Shown here: positions 33,779 through 42,884 of the stretch, one piece after another
Numbering within the stretch: the first letter of the stretch is position 1
How the letters are laid out: every line of letters begins with the position of its first letter
DNA from: Anaerohalosphaeraceae bacterium
GTDB lineage: Bacteria > Planctomycetota > Phycisphaerae > Sedimentisphaerales > UBA12454
Assembly (NCBI GenBank): GCA_021108375.1
Contig: JAIORA010000015.1
Span: forward strand, 1 to 64,000
Direction: 5' to 3'
DNA: 64,000 nucleotides
Translations under genes and position numbers: made by a program
Notes under the pieces: generated by a model
What the model was told of the DNA's origin: nothing
Seen by the model: only the letters and a program-made list of their open reading frames with translations
The model's database searches: none

Positions 33779-34734
33779 AACTGTTTTTCCTCAATACCCT
33801 TAAAACAATCGCCGAGACCTGAACCTCTGCCGTTAAGAAATGATTTAAAATCCATAATTTTCCCGCCCTGAGGCTTAATCTGCAAAATTTTCAAAGCGCC
33901 GTCACCACATATTACATTAAGATTTTCATCAATCGACCCAACGCCGGCATCGCTGACGGTGCCGGGGACAACTTCGGCAGAGGCGATTATGACACGACAG
34001 GGTTCAGCGTTTTTTGAAGAAACAAAATCGCTCTGAGCTGCCGGCCAAGGCCAAAGCCCCCGAATTTTATTGTTAATTTGCTCAGCAGAAGCCCGCCAGC
34101 CTATTATACCATCAGCCTTTTTGAGTTTTGGGGCAAGCGTTACCAGCGAACTGTCCTGCTTGACATACTCGGTGCTTCCGGCAGCAATTTTGTCGATTGT
34201 TTCCAAAAGAAGCCCACCGGAAAGCTCGGCAAGCCGGTCGTGCAAACTCCCGGCCGTATCTTCAGGCAAAATATCCAACTCCGCACAAGCCAGTATCTCT
34301 CCCGCGTCCATTGTCTCAGCCAGCGTTATGATACTTACGCCGGTCTTCTTTTCGCCATTGATAATCGCCCAGTTAATCGGAGCGGCCCCGCGGTATTTCG
34401 GCAGGAGCGAGGCGTGAACGTTTATTGCGCCATTGGTGGAAATGGATATAAATTCCTGTGAAACTTTCTGCCCGAACGCAATTACAACAACCAGGTCCGG
34501 CGAAAGTGATTTTAAAAGCTCGATACCCTCAGGGCTGTTGGAATCCGCTATCTCGGTAAAATCGACATTGTTCTTCGCAGCCCACTGGGCAACATCGTTC
34601 GGACGTGATTTTCTCCCCCGCCCGGCAGGTTTAGCTGGATGCGTAATAATATGAACAAGCTCGTGGCTGGATTCGGCGATTCGCTCGACAGATTCAATGC
34701 CAAATCGGCCGCAACCGCAATAAACAATTTTCAT
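33775..34734 (-). CDS. fmt: Methionyl-tRNA formyltransferase
   Basis: A 319-residue enzyme that formylates initiator Met-tRNA. The N-terminal formyltransferase fold has IVYCGCGRFGIESV. The catalytic/formyl-binding block is NVHASLLPKYRGAAPINWAI (Asn, His and the SLLP loop), then TLAETMDAGEILA with the catalytic Asp. The C-terminal OB domain begins near residue 210. The start is taken as ATG 34734; a TTG lies 9 bases upstream. It is in the usual def-fmt operon and overlaps rsmB by 4 bases. Confidence 0.95.
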   Translation of the reverse strand: MKIVYCGCGRFGIESVERIAESSHELVHIITHPAKPAGRGRKSRPNDVAQWAAKNNVDFTEIADSNSPEGIELLKSLSPDLVVVIAFGQKVSQEFISISTNGAINVHASLLPKYRGAAPINWAIINGEKKTGVSIITLAETMDAGEILACAELDILPEDTAGSLHDRLAELSGGLLLETIDKIAAGSTEYVKQDSSLVTLAPKLKKADGIIGWRASAEQINNKIRGLWPWPAAQSDFVSSKNAEPCRVIIASAEVVPGTVSDAGVGSIDENLNVICGDGALKILQIKPQGGKIMDFKSFLNGRGSGLGDCFKGIEEKQL

Positions 34735-34793
34735 CGTTCTCAATCTTTTTAACAGCTCTAATAAAGTGGGTAGAATCTGTACAGTGGAAATTC

Positions 34794-35318
34794 TTAATCG
34801 TTTTGCTCAACGTGCTGTTGTCGAAGTTTTTTCAGCTTTTTCCTGGCAGAGATTCTTGCCACCGTCGAAAGCCTGTCAGCTACCAGCGTCCCTTCAAGAT
34901 GGTCGTATTCGTGCTGAAAAATCCGAGCTTTGAGTCCTTCAGCCTCCTCGGCAAACTCCTTGCCATCAAGCCCCGTGGCTTTTATGGTGCATTTTTTACA
35001 TCTGGTGATATTTCCGTAAATTCCCGGCAGAGACAAACAACCCTCTTGGCCGACCTCGGTTGAGCCGGAAGGCGAAATCTCCGGATTTATATATACTTTC
35101 GCACTTTCCCTGCTGCCGTCCGGCGAAGCGACAAAAATCCTCAGCCCCACACCAGCCTGCGGGCCAGCAAGGCCGACACCTTTGGTATCGACCATTATTT
35201 CAATCATCTTCTCTGCCAGCAGAGCGATATTTTCGTCAATCTTTTCGACCGGCTTTGCTTTTTCGCCCAATACCGGCGAAGGATAATGAGTGATTCGGCA
35301 CTTTTTTACGTCCATCAT
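34794..35318 (-). CDS. def: Peptide deformylase
   Basis: A 174-residue metalloprotease removing the N-formyl group. All three family motifs are present: GVGLAGPQAGVG (motif I), EGCLSLPG with the Cys metal ligand (motif II) and QHEYDHLEG with HExxH (motif III). A charged C-terminal helix follows. The ATG at 35318 has AGAGG 8 bases upstream and overlaps the lptB stop by 4 bases. Together with fmt it forms the formylation/deformylation pair. Confidence 0.96.
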   Translation of the reverse strand: MMDVKKCRITHYPSPVLGEKAKPVEKIDENIALLAEKMIEIMVDTKGVGLAGPQAGVGLRIFVASPDGSRESAKVYINPEISPSGSTEVGQEGCLSLPGIYGNITRCKKCTIKATGLDGKEFAEEAEGLKARIFQHEYDHLEGTLVADRLSTVARISARKKLKKLRQQHVEQND

Positions 35319-36085
35319 CCAATTACCTCTTTGCTATCAGCATCGTCAAACTCATCGCCTTTGAAAGTATGTCCCAGATAACTTTTCTTCACGCGTTCAT
35401 CCCGGATTATCTCCGCCGGCATTCCCTCAGCAATTACTCTGCCGTGGTCCAAAATATAAGCCTTGTCCGCAACCTCCAGCGTCCTTTCGACGTTGTGGTC
35501 GGTAATAAGTATGCTGACTCCTGAGGAAACCAATCTGCGAATTTCGCCCTGAAGTTCTTCGACAGCGATAGGGTCAACCCCGCTAAACGGCTCATCGAGC
35601 AGTATCAGCGATGGATTAGTAACCATCGCGCGGGCAATTTCCAGTTTCCTGCGCTCGCCGCCGGAAAGGAACCGTGCCTGACTCTCGGCAACCTCATCAA
35701 GTGCGAACCTCTGGATAAGTTCCTCTGCTCTATGGCGGCGTTCTTCGGCGGTTATCGACATTGTCTCAAGTATCGCCAGAAGATTGTCGCGAACGCTGAG
35801 CCTCTGAAAAACGCTCGGCTCCTGCGAAAGATACCCCATCCCAAGCCTGGCCCGTTTGTACATAGGCATTTTCGTAATGTCTGTACCCTCAAAAACTACC
35901 GAACCACTATTAGGCGCTATCATACCGACAGCCATCCGAAAGGTGGTGGTCTTGCCCGCACCGTTTCTGCCCAGAAGCCCTACGATACTCCTCTGGCCAA
36001 CGGTTATCGAAACCTCGTTTACCACGGTTCTGCCTGAGTATTTTTTTATCAGGCCGTGAGTTTCCAAAAGCGTCATATCTACCAA
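35315..36085 (-). CDS. lptB: LPS export ABC transporter ATP-binding protein
   Basis: A 256-residue ATPase that powers lipopolysaccharide extraction from the inner membrane. Walker A is GRNGAGKTTTFRM, the Q loop lies in YLSQEPSVFQRLSVRDN, the ABC signature is LSGGERRKLEIARAM, Walker B is LILLDEPFSGVDP and the switch His is in ITDHNV. The LptB-specific FQRLSV segment separates it from LivF-type ATPases. It starts at TTG 36085 with GGAGG 8 bases upstream. Its membrane partners LptF/LptG are at 44889-47613. lptA and lptC are not in the window. Confidence 0.93.
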   Translation of the reverse strand: MVDMTLLETHGLIKKYSGRTVVNEVSITVGQRSIVGLLGRNGAGKTTTFRMAVGMIAPNSGSVVFEGTDITKMPMYKRARLGMGYLSQEPSVFQRLSVRDNLLAILETMSITAEERRHRAEELIQRFALDEVAESQARFLSGGERRKLEIARAMVTNPSLILLDEPFSGVDPIAVEELQGEIRRLVSSGVSILITDHNVERTLEVADKAYILDHGRVIAEGMPAEIIRDERVKKSYLGHTFKGDEFDDADSKEVIG

Positions 36086-36225
36086 AATACTGCCTCCAAC
36101 ATAAAAACGCCCGTATTATAACAGGTGATTGTTTTTTTGGGAAACTTTCTTTTTTGACGCAATAAACCCCTCGCTATTTCAAAAAGGGGATTGTTGTATT
36201 TCAAATCATAGCAACACTGTTTTAA
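36086..36225. other. Spacer upstream of lptB
   Basis: It includes the lptB ribosome site and AT-rich sequence. A short pairing aaacccctcgctatttcaaaaagggg (about 36164-36190) resembles a decayed member of the C-rich/G-rich hairpin family. No gene is seen. Confidence 0.4.
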
Positions 36226-36386
36226 GGGAACCTCTAAAAATTCATTTTGGCGGACAAGCGAACCTTTTTGCTACCGGACTGCGTCAGACAAAAGCCGCTT
36301 TATCTACGGATAAAGCTGATTTGTTTTCCTTGCCGGATAACAAAAATTTTCTACTTGTCGCTCAAAAGCAATTATTAGAGCTACCC
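36226..36386 (+). mobile_element. 161-bp fold-back MITE-like element, copy B
   Basis: The same length as copy A and in the opposite orientation. It is flanked by a perfect TTAA on each side (36222-36225 and 36387-36390), which reads as a 4-bp target duplication. The ends are GGGAACCTCTAAAAATT and its imperfect complement. The central hairpin arms GCTTTATC / GATAAAGC around TACG are perfectly paired although their sequence differs from copy A. There is no coding capacity, so it would depend on a transposase elsewhere. Confidence 0.82.
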
Positions 36387-36480
36387 TTAATGTTTACGGA
36401 AAGAGCCACAGGAAGGGTGGAAAATAGTTATTGACATTTCTGTCGAGAGTATCTAACATTCGGTAAGGTGATAAATGCAA

Positions 36481-36530
36481 AAAGGCTGCCTTCGTAATGG
36501 AGAAATTCATTCATCCACAGGGCGGCCTTT
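36481..36530. terminator. Hairpin downstream of the TPR gene
   Basis: Arms AAAGGCTGCC (36481-36490) and GGCGGCCTTT (36521-36530) pair over ten bases with one U-G (plus strand) or A-C (minus strand) position. On the minus strand it ends GCCTTTTTGCATTT, a short U tract just after the TPR stop. The 30-base loop is long for a terminator. Confidence 0.45.
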
Positions 36531-36531
36531 C

Positions 36532-37902
36532 TTATTTTCTCGACTGCCCGAAATGTGAAATGGTAGTGATTACGCCAATCGTTTTTTTAAAGGCGAGTTT
36601 CATTTGAATTTTTTTTCTGAACGCAAAAACAGAAAAATCGTTTTTCACAAAACTCACAGCATTTATCGCTATTTCCGGTTTTTGCATATCCGCATAAATC
36701 ATCGCGACTTTCTTAGCAATCTCCGCATCGCCGGGACACAGTTCCATCGCATATTCGAGAAATTGTTGCGCATCATTTTTTTCTCCGTGAAGGGTGAGAA
36801 CCTTTGCCATAAAAATATAATTTATCGCATCGGTCGAGCCTAACTCAGAAGCCTTTAAAAAACTGTGCATTGCATACTCGAATTCGCCAAGCCCAAACAT
36901 CATAATTCCGATAGCGGTAGCAATCTCTGCTTCCGGCAGTTCCTGCTGCAATTCTTTCGTAAGTAAATCGAACGCCTTTTCATTTTCACCAGCTTCGATA
37001 GCTATCTGAGCGAGCCGAAATTTTGGGCCTGGAAGTTCGTCATCAAGCCCTAAAGCCCTTTCAAATAGCTGCTGTGCTTTATCTGTGTTTTGCCGAGACA
37101 ACTCTATTTCGCCCATATAATGCAGAGCCGGGGCAAAATCCGGATATGTCTCGATAATTCTTCTGAATTTCTCTGTTGCCGATTCGATGTTTCCGCAATG
37201 CAAAAGAAAAATCCCGAAATCGAAAATCACATCTACATCGCCGGGATTGATACGAAGCTCTTCGATAAAATGAGAAAACGCTTTATCGTTATCAGTAATT
37301 GCCCAGTAACCTTGCGCGATTCGATAATGTATCTGCGGATGACTCGGCTCCAGCGAAGCGGTTTTTTCCCAGCACCATATCGCCTTTTCGTAAAGGCCCT
37401 GAATAAAGAACGAATTGCCGATATTATAAAAACACAGTGGACAATTTTCATTGAGCTGTTGAGCCTGATAAAACATCTGCTCAGCCATTTCGTAATTGTC
37501 CATCTCGGTATAGGTAATAATCCGGTTGCAGTATGCTGGCTCGAAATCAGGCCGTATATTTTCGATTTGCTCAAAGGTGCTTACCGCCAAATCGTAACAG
37601 CCGATGCGTGTGTAATCTATCGCAAGACAGTTGAGAATCTCGACATCTTCGCTGCTGTTTTCCAGTGCCGCCTGATATTCTTCAATCGCCTGCTCAAAAC
37701 AATTCATAACATCGAGCGTCAGTGCTTTGTTGAAACGCCATCGGCTATTGGTCGGGTCTATCTCGATAGCCTGGTCAATCAGCTCCAAAGCCTCAGAAGT
37801 TTGCCCTTCTTCATAAAGGTCAAATGCCTTAGCAGCTTTTTTCTCAGCCGCGTCCCACGACCCTGCCTCGAAGTCATTCTCAAAATCGCTTTCAAAATGC
37901 AT
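36532..37902 (-). CDS. Tetratricopeptide-repeat protein
   Basis: A 456-residue soluble protein built from about 11 TPR units between residues 15 and 430. Examples are AFDLYEEGQTSEALELIDQA, a unit starting AIEEYQAALENSSEDVEILN, and GLYEKAIWCWEKTASLEPSH, with the usual Gly/Ala/Pro spacing. There is no signal peptide or membrane helix, so it probably acts as a cytosolic scaffold. The partner is unknown. It is transcribed alone and away from ribH. Confidence 0.88.
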   Translation of the reverse strand: MHFESDFENDFEAGSWDAAEKKAAKAFDLYEEGQTSEALELIDQAIEIDPTNSRWRFNKALTLDVMNCFEQAIEEYQAALENSSEDVEILNCLAIDYTRIGCYDLAVSTFEQIENIRPDFEPAYCNRIITYTEMDNYEMAEQMFYQAQQLNENCPLCFYNIGNSFFIQGLYEKAIWCWEKTASLEPSHPQIHYRIAQGYWAITDNDKAFSHFIEELRINPGDVDVIFDFGIFLLHCGNIESATEKFRRIIETYPDFAPALHYMGEIELSRQNTDKAQQLFERALGLDDELPGPKFRLAQIAIEAGENEKAFDLLTKELQQELPEAEIATAIGIMMFGLGEFEYAMHSFLKASELGSTDAINYIFMAKVLTLHGEKNDAQQFLEYAMELCPGDAEIAKKVAMIYADMQKPEIAINAVSFVKNDFSVFAFRKKIQMKLAFKKTIGVITTISHFGQSRK

Positions 37903-38031
37903 AATATCATCCGTAATTTAAACATAACATCCGCTATATTGCCCTGCTATGAAAACAATCGGCAGAAGAAAAGGGCGAGTTGCCGACTTTTTTGCCCCTT
38001 TTAAAAAAAAGCATCCGCCAAAGAATTATTA

Positions 38032-38155
38032 TGGAAATTTTGCGTCTAAGCCTTTATAATGCAATTGGTTATATTTGCATTTGAGAACGCAGCTAAAAGC
38101 CAGCAGGCTAAAAATGCGTGTTTTTCTGGAAAAATTCGCTTTTAAGCCCTATAAT
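38032..38155 (+). promoter_or_regulatory. Two similar candidate promoters upstream of ribH
   Basis: Two matching arrays occur 95 bases apart. TGGAAA (38032-38037), 17 bases, TATAAT (38055-38060); and TGGAAA (38127-38132), 17 bases, TATAAT (38150-38155). TAAGCC precedes the -10 in both, offset by one base. The -10 elements are perfect and the -35 elements are weak but identical. The downstream promoter would start about 35 bases before the ribH ATG. Confidence 0.55.
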
Positions 38156-38196
38156 AATCACCTAATTCATTATCCAAAGAATAGGAGTAACTAATT

Positions 38197-38661
38197 ATGA
38201 TAAAAGAAATTAAAGGCAATTTAGCTGCCGGCAAGGCCAATTACGCCATCGTTGTCAGCAGGTTCAACGAGTTCATAACCTCCAAACTGCTTGGCGGAGC
38301 GATTGACACTCTCCAGAGACACGGCGCTTCGGATGAGCAGATAACCGTAGTATGGGTGCCCGGCTCGGTCGAGATAGCCACTGCCGCCAGAAAACTGGCA
38401 AAAAGCGGCAATTGCAATTCCATAATTTGTCTCGGCGCTGTCATCAGAGGCCAAACCAGCCATTACGATTATGTCTGCCAGCAGGTTACTCGCGGCATCA
38501 GCCAGATAAATTACGATACCGGCGTGCCGACGATATTCGGAGTCTTAACCTGCGAAACAATCGAGCAGGCCATCGAGCGGGCAGGAACAAAGAGCGGCAA
38601 TGCCGGCTCAAGCGCCGCGACAAGCGCAATGGAAATGGTGGATTTGCTCTCCCAAATATAG
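38197..38661 (+). CDS. ribH: 6,7-dimethyl-8-ribityllumazine synthase
   Basis: A 154-residue enzyme of riboflavin synthesis joining 5-amino-6-ribitylamino-uracil and dihydroxybutanone phosphate. Family blocks are [33 protein letters not shown] and [20 protein letters not shown], with the catalytic His in TSHYDY (about residue 88). [17 protein letters not shown] is the C-terminal signature. The other rib genes are not here. It is followed by nusB, a very common ribH-nusB arrangement, and preceded by two candidate promoters. Confidence 0.96.
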   Translation: MIKEIKGNLAAGKANYAIVVSRFNEFITSKLLGGAIDTLQRHGASDEQITVVWVPGSVEIATAARKLAKSGNCNSIICLGAVIRGQTSHYDYVCQQVTRGISQINYDTGVPTIFGVLTCETIEQAIERAGTKSGNAGSSAATSAMEMVDLLSQI

Positions 38662-38720
38662 TGCGATTGTTCACAGCGTTTTAAACTTAAAATTTACCTT
38701 CACCACAGACTGCCAAAGAT

Positions 38721-39158
38721 ATGGACAAACGAACCATAGCAAGAGAGCTTGCGATGCAGGCAATTTGCCAGCTCGACGTACAGGGCGGTGATGTGCTGGG
38801 CATTATTGAAAGGTTTTTCGCTGAAAACAGCGACGATGGACTGGTGCTTTCGCTGGCATCGGACTGGACAAAGGGCACTTGGCGAAATTTAGCATCCTGC
38901 GACCAGCTCATATCGCAGGCAGCGATACGCTGGGAACTTTCACGGCTTAGCCTAGTGGACAAAAGCATATTAAGGCTGGCAGCTTACCAACTAAAATTCT
39001 GTTCGGAAATACCGCCGAAAGTTGTTATTAATGAAGCGATAGAAATCGCAAAAAAATTCAGCGGCATATCCTCGGCTGGCTTTGTAAACGGTGTCCTCGA
39101 TGCAATAAGTAAAGGACTGAAAAACGTAAAAAACGATGACAAGGACGAAAATGCGTAA
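38721..39158 (+). CDS. nusB: Transcription antitermination factor NusB
   Basis: A 145-residue all-helical RNA-binding protein acting with NusE/S10 on rRNA antitermination. Typical blocks are RTIARELAMQAICQLDVQG at the N-terminus, SLVDKSILRLAAYQL, the IPPKVVINEAIEIAKKFS signature and FVNGVLDAISK at the C-terminus. It overlaps parA by 8 bases, which suggests translational coupling. Confidence 0.95.
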   Translation: MDKRTIARELAMQAICQLDVQGGDVLGIIERFFAENSDDGLVLSLASDWTKGTWRNLASCDQLISQAAIRWELSRLSLVDKSILRLAAYQLKFCSEIPPKVVINEAIEIAKKFSGISSAGFVNGVLDAISKGLKNVKNDDKDENA

Positions 39159-39975
39159 AATCGCAATGCTCAACCAGAAAGGCGGGGTCGGCAAAACAAC
39201 TTCAGTGGTAAATATCGCCGCGGCGTTGGCGATGGACCAGGCAAGAGTCGTCGTTGCGGATTTTGACCCGCAGGCACATCTGACAATCCACCTCGGAGTA
39301 GAACCCGACAACGTCGAGATGGGGACTTATAAAGTATTGACGGATTCGGTCGATTTTACTCAAGCGGTAACAATGGCAAGGCCGAACCTCTGGTTGCTGG
39401 GCGCTAACATAAACCTCGTCGGCGCAGAAAGCGAACTGGTAAGTGTCGTTGGCAGGGAAACAATTTTCCGTGAAGCGGTAGTCGCCGCTGAAGATAAATT
39501 TGATTATATGATGATCGACTGCCCCCCATCACTTGGGCTTTTAACACTCAACGCCCTCGCCGCCGTCGATGAAGTTATCATACCTCTTCAGCCGCACTTT
39601 TTAGCGCTTCAGGGGCTTGGCAAGCTTCTGCAAACTATCTCACTCGTCAGCAAAAGGATAAACCCTTCGCTGCGGGTAAGCGGAATACTCTTTTGTATGT
39701 TCGACAGCAGGACATCACTTTCGGAGGAGGTTAAAAACGACATCCAAAACTTTCTGGATAACGCTCGCGACACCGATTGTCCCTGGAAAGATGCCCGAAT
39801 TATACCAACGGCGGTACGAAGGAATATCAAGCTCGCCGAGAGTCCAAGCTACGGCAAAACCATATTCGAGTACGAACCGAACTGTCACGGCTCCGAAGAT
39901 TACCGCCAGATTGCCCGTTTTTTACGTAATGGCCAGACAGAGGAAATCAGCGAACAAACAGCAGCGGATTTATGA
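39151..39975 (+). CDS. ParA/Soj family ATPase
   Basis: A 274-residue deviant-Walker ATPase. Walker A is NQKGGVGKTTSVVN with the signature Lys. FDPQAHLTIHLGV follows (family DPQgn), then YMMIDCPPSLGLLTLNALAA and the switch II region IPLQPHFLALQGLGKL. The family segregates chromosomes or plasmids or positions large complexes. No ParB gene is adjacent, so the cargo is unclear: it may be the chromosomal Soj or a MinD-like positioning ATPase. The start ATG 39151 has AAGGACG upstream. It is embedded in the ribH-nusB-parA-rsmE-GT39 run with overlaps at each junction downstream. Confidence 0.9.
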   Translation: MRKIAMLNQKGGVGKTTSVVNIAAALAMDQARVVVADFDPQAHLTIHLGVEPDNVEMGTYKVLTDSVDFTQAVTMARPNLWLLGANINLVGAESELVSVVGRETIFREAVVAAEDKFDYMMIDCPPSLGLLTLNALAAVDEVIIPLQPHFLALQGLGKLLQTISLVSKRINPSLRVSGILFCMFDSRTSLSEEVKNDIQNFLDNARDTDCPWKDARIIPTAVRRNIKLAESPSYGKTIFEYEPNCHGSEDYRQIARFLRNGQTEEISEQTAADL

Positions 39976-40697
39976 GATTTTACTGCGAATTTATAAACGA
40001 TGGCTCCATCGAAATCACAGGCAGCGACCTGCATCATATGACCAATGTTATGCGAGTAGGCTCTGGTGATAACGTGGAACTTTTCGATGGCAAAGGAACT
40101 ATTGCCCAGGCTAAAATAGTTTCGATTGATAAAAAAATCGCAACTCTGCGAATTCTGCAAACACAAAAACAACCGCCCCGGCAAACCAGCCGAATAACCA
40201 TCTTTGCCAGCGTAGCCAAAAACGACCGTTTCGAATGGCTCGTAGCAAAATGCACCGAGTTGGGGGTTGATGCGATAGTACCGACAATTTTCACAAGAAC
40301 AGTTAAACAACCCAAAGGCAAAAACACTGTCGAGCGTTACAGAAAAATTGCGCTCGCCTCTGCCGGACAGTGCCAAAGGCCGCACCTGCCGCAAATTGAA
40401 AACTCTGAAAACTTTCCCGATTCTCTTCTGAAAATTCACGAACAAGCCCCCAATACAAAAATCATATTCGGCTCATTAACCGCTGGAACAGAACCAATAG
40501 CCAGTCTGCAATTCGGCGATAACAATATCGCTGCATTCATCGGCCCAGAGGGCGGGTTCACCAACGAAGAAGAACACCTGCTAATCGAAAATCAGGCAAC
40601 GCCTATTCGACTGACAGAAACCATCTTGAGAATAGAGACCGCGGCGATTGCAATCGCATCATTTTTGACAATTAAAAGAGACGCAAAAAATGAATAA
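39972..40697 (+). CDS. rsmE: 16S rRNA (uracil-1498 N3)-methyltransferase
   Basis: A 241-residue SPOUT-class methyltransferase. The N-terminal PUA-like domain has SDLHHMTNVMRVGSGDNVEL. The trefoil-knot domain has the SAM-binding signature AAFIGPEGGFTNEEEHL and LRIETAAIAIAS. It also has LVAKCTELGVDAIVP. It methylates U1498 in 16S rRNA in E. coli. Start and stop overlap the neighbouring genes (4 bases with parA, 8 with GT39), so it is in one operon with them. Confidence 0.94.
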   Translation: MRFYCEFINDGSIEITGSDLHHMTNVMRVGSGDNVELFDGKGTIAQAKIVSIDKKIATLRILQTQKQPPRQTSRITIFASVAKNDRFEWLVAKCTELGVDAIVPTIFTRTVKQPKGKNTVERYRKIALASAGQCQRPHLPQIENSENFPDSLLKIHEQAPNTKIIFGSLTAGTEPIASLQFGDNNIAAFIGPEGGFTNEEEHLLIENQATPIRLTETILRIETAAIAIASFLTIKRDAKNE

Positions 40698-42318
40698 CAA
40701 CATACTCAATAATAATTTCGCAAATCCCAGGCTGGCAATTACCGCTGTGTTACTGCTTGCCAGCCTGTTAGGTTTTTGGACTCTAACCGAAACACCGCTA
40801 AACAATCACGAGTGCCTCGTCTCGGTCTCTGCCAGAGAAATGCTTGAAAGCAATGACTGGATACTGCCAACCTTTAACGGCGAGCCACGACTGCAAAAAA
40901 CTCCCCTGATGTACTGGCTGGTCGCTGTGACTGCTGCGATTACCGGACAGGTGAATGAATTCAGCGCACGAACTCCGAGCGTATTATTGGCAATACTATC
41001 GGTTGTCGCTATTTTATATTTCGTCAGGCAGTGGCTCGATTTAAGAATCGCCTGCCTGTCTGCCGCGGTATGGGCTTCAACGCTCGGATATATGAAATAC
41101 GCCCAGTGTACCCGGCCGGAAATGGCAATGTGTTCATTTATAACGATAGCGATGCTGAGTTTTTATTCAGCGACAAACACACAAGGCAAAAAACGTTCCG
41201 TAATCTGCATACTTGTTTTCTGGCTCAGCTTTTCGCTGGCAATGCTGGCTAAAGGACCGGCTCCGCTTGTGCTGATTTTCCCGCCGCTGTTTTGTTACTT
41301 CCTGTTTATGCGGAAATGGAAACACTACAAAAAAACAATGCCAATAATTGGGACGATTATTTTTCTGGCCATATTTTTGCCCTGGCCGATTATGGTTCTT
41401 TCAAGAATCTCCGAAGGCGGAGCGTTTTGGAAAAGAGAATTCATTGACCGCTTTTTCGGCGAATACGCTGCCGGACACAAGCCGATATGGTATTACGCTG
41501 GAGTAATTTTCTCGTTTTCAATTCCATTTTCAGCACTCGTGCCGTATGCACTCATTAGCCCGTTCTATAAAATCTGGGACAGGAAAAGACCGATTATGTG
41601 GTATCTTTGGCTGTGGGTGGTAGTACAAATTTTGGTTATGACAATTTCCGGCGGCAAACGCCAGCATTACATCCTGTCGGCATTTCCTGCATTTTCAATC
41701 CTCGCCGGCATAATGCTCAACGATATGATTTTCGAACTCAAGGCCTTTAAAGCAAGGGAAGTTAAAACATTTTTCATTGCCCATATCATCGCTATAATCG
41801 CAAACTCAGCGGCACTTGTTTATTGGGCTGTTATGATAAAGCACGATTTTGTAACACCATCGATACATATCTCACTTATGGCAATTACAATTATCACGCT
41901 TGTCGCATATCTATTTTCGGCAGGCAAAAAATACATAGCGATTACAACTTTATTCACTGGCTACTGCGCAATCATAATGGTCGTACAAATTTATTTCATC
42001 GCACCACTAAGTTATAACAATCACTCAAGAGAATTTTCAAAAGAGATTGGCCATACTGTTCCGGCCTCTGACAAACTGGTCGCTTTTAACGATGTGTCAG
42101 CCCGTACAATCCAGTACGCAGGCAGAAGTATCCCCGAAATTTTCGACATTGAGCAAATCTACGAAAGATATGAAAATGGTGAATGGATAATCGCTACCGG
42201 CGGCAGTTACGATGACTTAATTAGGGACGGCCGATTCAACGTTGTCTTTGAACACGAAAAAGCCGAAAGAAAAGGCCTGGAAGATGTTGCTGGCGCACTT
42301 CTACACAAACAAAATTAA
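40690..42318 (+). CDS. GT39-family (ArnT/PMT-like) membrane glycosyltransferase, second copy
   Basis: A 542-residue polytopic protein paralogous to 23054-24499. It shares NHECLVSVSAREML and RLQKTPLMYWLVA near the N-terminus, a CTRPEMAM loop, [12 protein letters not shown] and [16 protein letters not shown]. About 11-12 helices are visible, and the C-terminal periplasmic tail is about 60 residues longer than in the paralogue. It probably moves a sugar from undecaprenyl phosphate onto lipid A, another lipid or proteins. It overlaps rsmE by 8 bases and converges on an ArnC-like/deacetylase operon that could supply the lipid-linked donor. Confidence 0.88.
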   Translation: MNNNILNNNFANPRLAITAVLLLASLLGFWTLTETPLNNHECLVSVSAREMLESNDWILPTFNGEPRLQKTPLMYWLVAVTAAITGQVNEFSARTPSVLLAILSVVAILYFVRQWLDLRIACLSAAVWASTLGYMKYAQCTRPEMAMCSFITIAMLSFYSATNTQGKKRSVICILVFWLSFSLAMLAKGPAPLVLIFPPLFCYFLFMRKWKHYKKTMPIIGTIIFLAIFLPWPIMVLSRISEGGAFWKREFIDRFFGEYAAGHKPIWYYAGVIFSFSIPFSALVPYALISPFYKIWDRKRPIMWYLWLWVVVQILVMTISGGKRQHYILSAFPAFSILAGIMLNDMIFELKAFKAREVKTFFIAHIIAIIANSAALVYWAVMIKHDFVTPSIHISLMAITIITLVAYLFSAGKKYIAITTLFTGYCAIIMVVQIYFIAPLSYNNHSREFSKEIGHTVPASDKLVAFNDVSARTIQYAGRSIPEIFDIEQIYERYENGEWIIATGGSYDDLIRDGRFNVVFEHEKAERKGLEDVAGALLHKQN

Positions 42319-42332
42319 AAACGACTAAAGGC

Positions 42333-42884
42333 CTACTTCGCCAGAGCATTGAGAAATGCTATTTCATCATCGCTGAGAGACTGCCCCTTTATTTGCTTAG
42401 CCTTTTTCAACACATTCTCAATTTCATAGTTGCCACTGCTGAGCATCCAGGCACCGACGAGCATCGCAACTCTTTTTTCACCGCTGCTGCCGTGAACGAG
42501 AACCGGCAGGTTGTCAGAATCCGACATTATTTGAATAAATTTTGCGATGGTGGTTTTATCCGGAAAACCCGGGGTTGAGCCATATCTTCCTATTGGCAGC
42601 TCAATATAATTAGCACCATTTTCACGCATCCACATAATCTCTTCGTTGTGCCAGTTATGGTCCCGATGTTCATCTGAGCTGCGGATATTTACAAACGCGG
42701 CAATATGATACTTATACAGAAGCCTGGTATAATCCATCCCTCTCGGCTGGCCAGCCGAATAGAGCGTATTGGCTTTTATGGTGTGAAAATTGTCAATACG
42801 AAAATGCCTCAGCGTCGCTATGACAACCAAAACTATCAGCACAACAGTAATCAAAGCGGCAAGATTTTTCTTTATATCTTTCAC
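42333..42884 (-). CDS. Membrane-anchored phosphatase-like protein lacking the catalytic cysteine
   Basis: A 183-residue protein of the dual-specificity/tyrosine phosphatase fold. One membrane helix (about 9-26, LAALITVVLIVLVVIATL) is followed by LYSAGQPRGMDY and a central block ending in the P-loop. Where active enzymes have HCxxGxxR, this protein has HGSSGEKR: Gly replaces the nucleophilic Cys at about residue 132, and the codon GGC is clear in the sequence. The Arg of the loop remains. It is therefore expected to be a pseudophosphatase, perhaps binding a phosphorylated lipid intermediate. It overlaps the GT2 gene by 4 bases. Confidence 0.82.
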   Translation of the reverse strand: MKDIKKNLAALITVVLIVLVVIATLRHFRIDNFHTIKANTLYSAGQPRGMDYTRLLYKYHIAAFVNIRSSDEHRDHNWHNEEIMWMRENGANYIELPIGRYGSTPGFPDKTTIAKFIQIMSDSDNLPVLVHGSSGEKRVAMLVGAWMLSSGNYEIENVLKKAKQIKGQSLSDDEIAFLNALAK

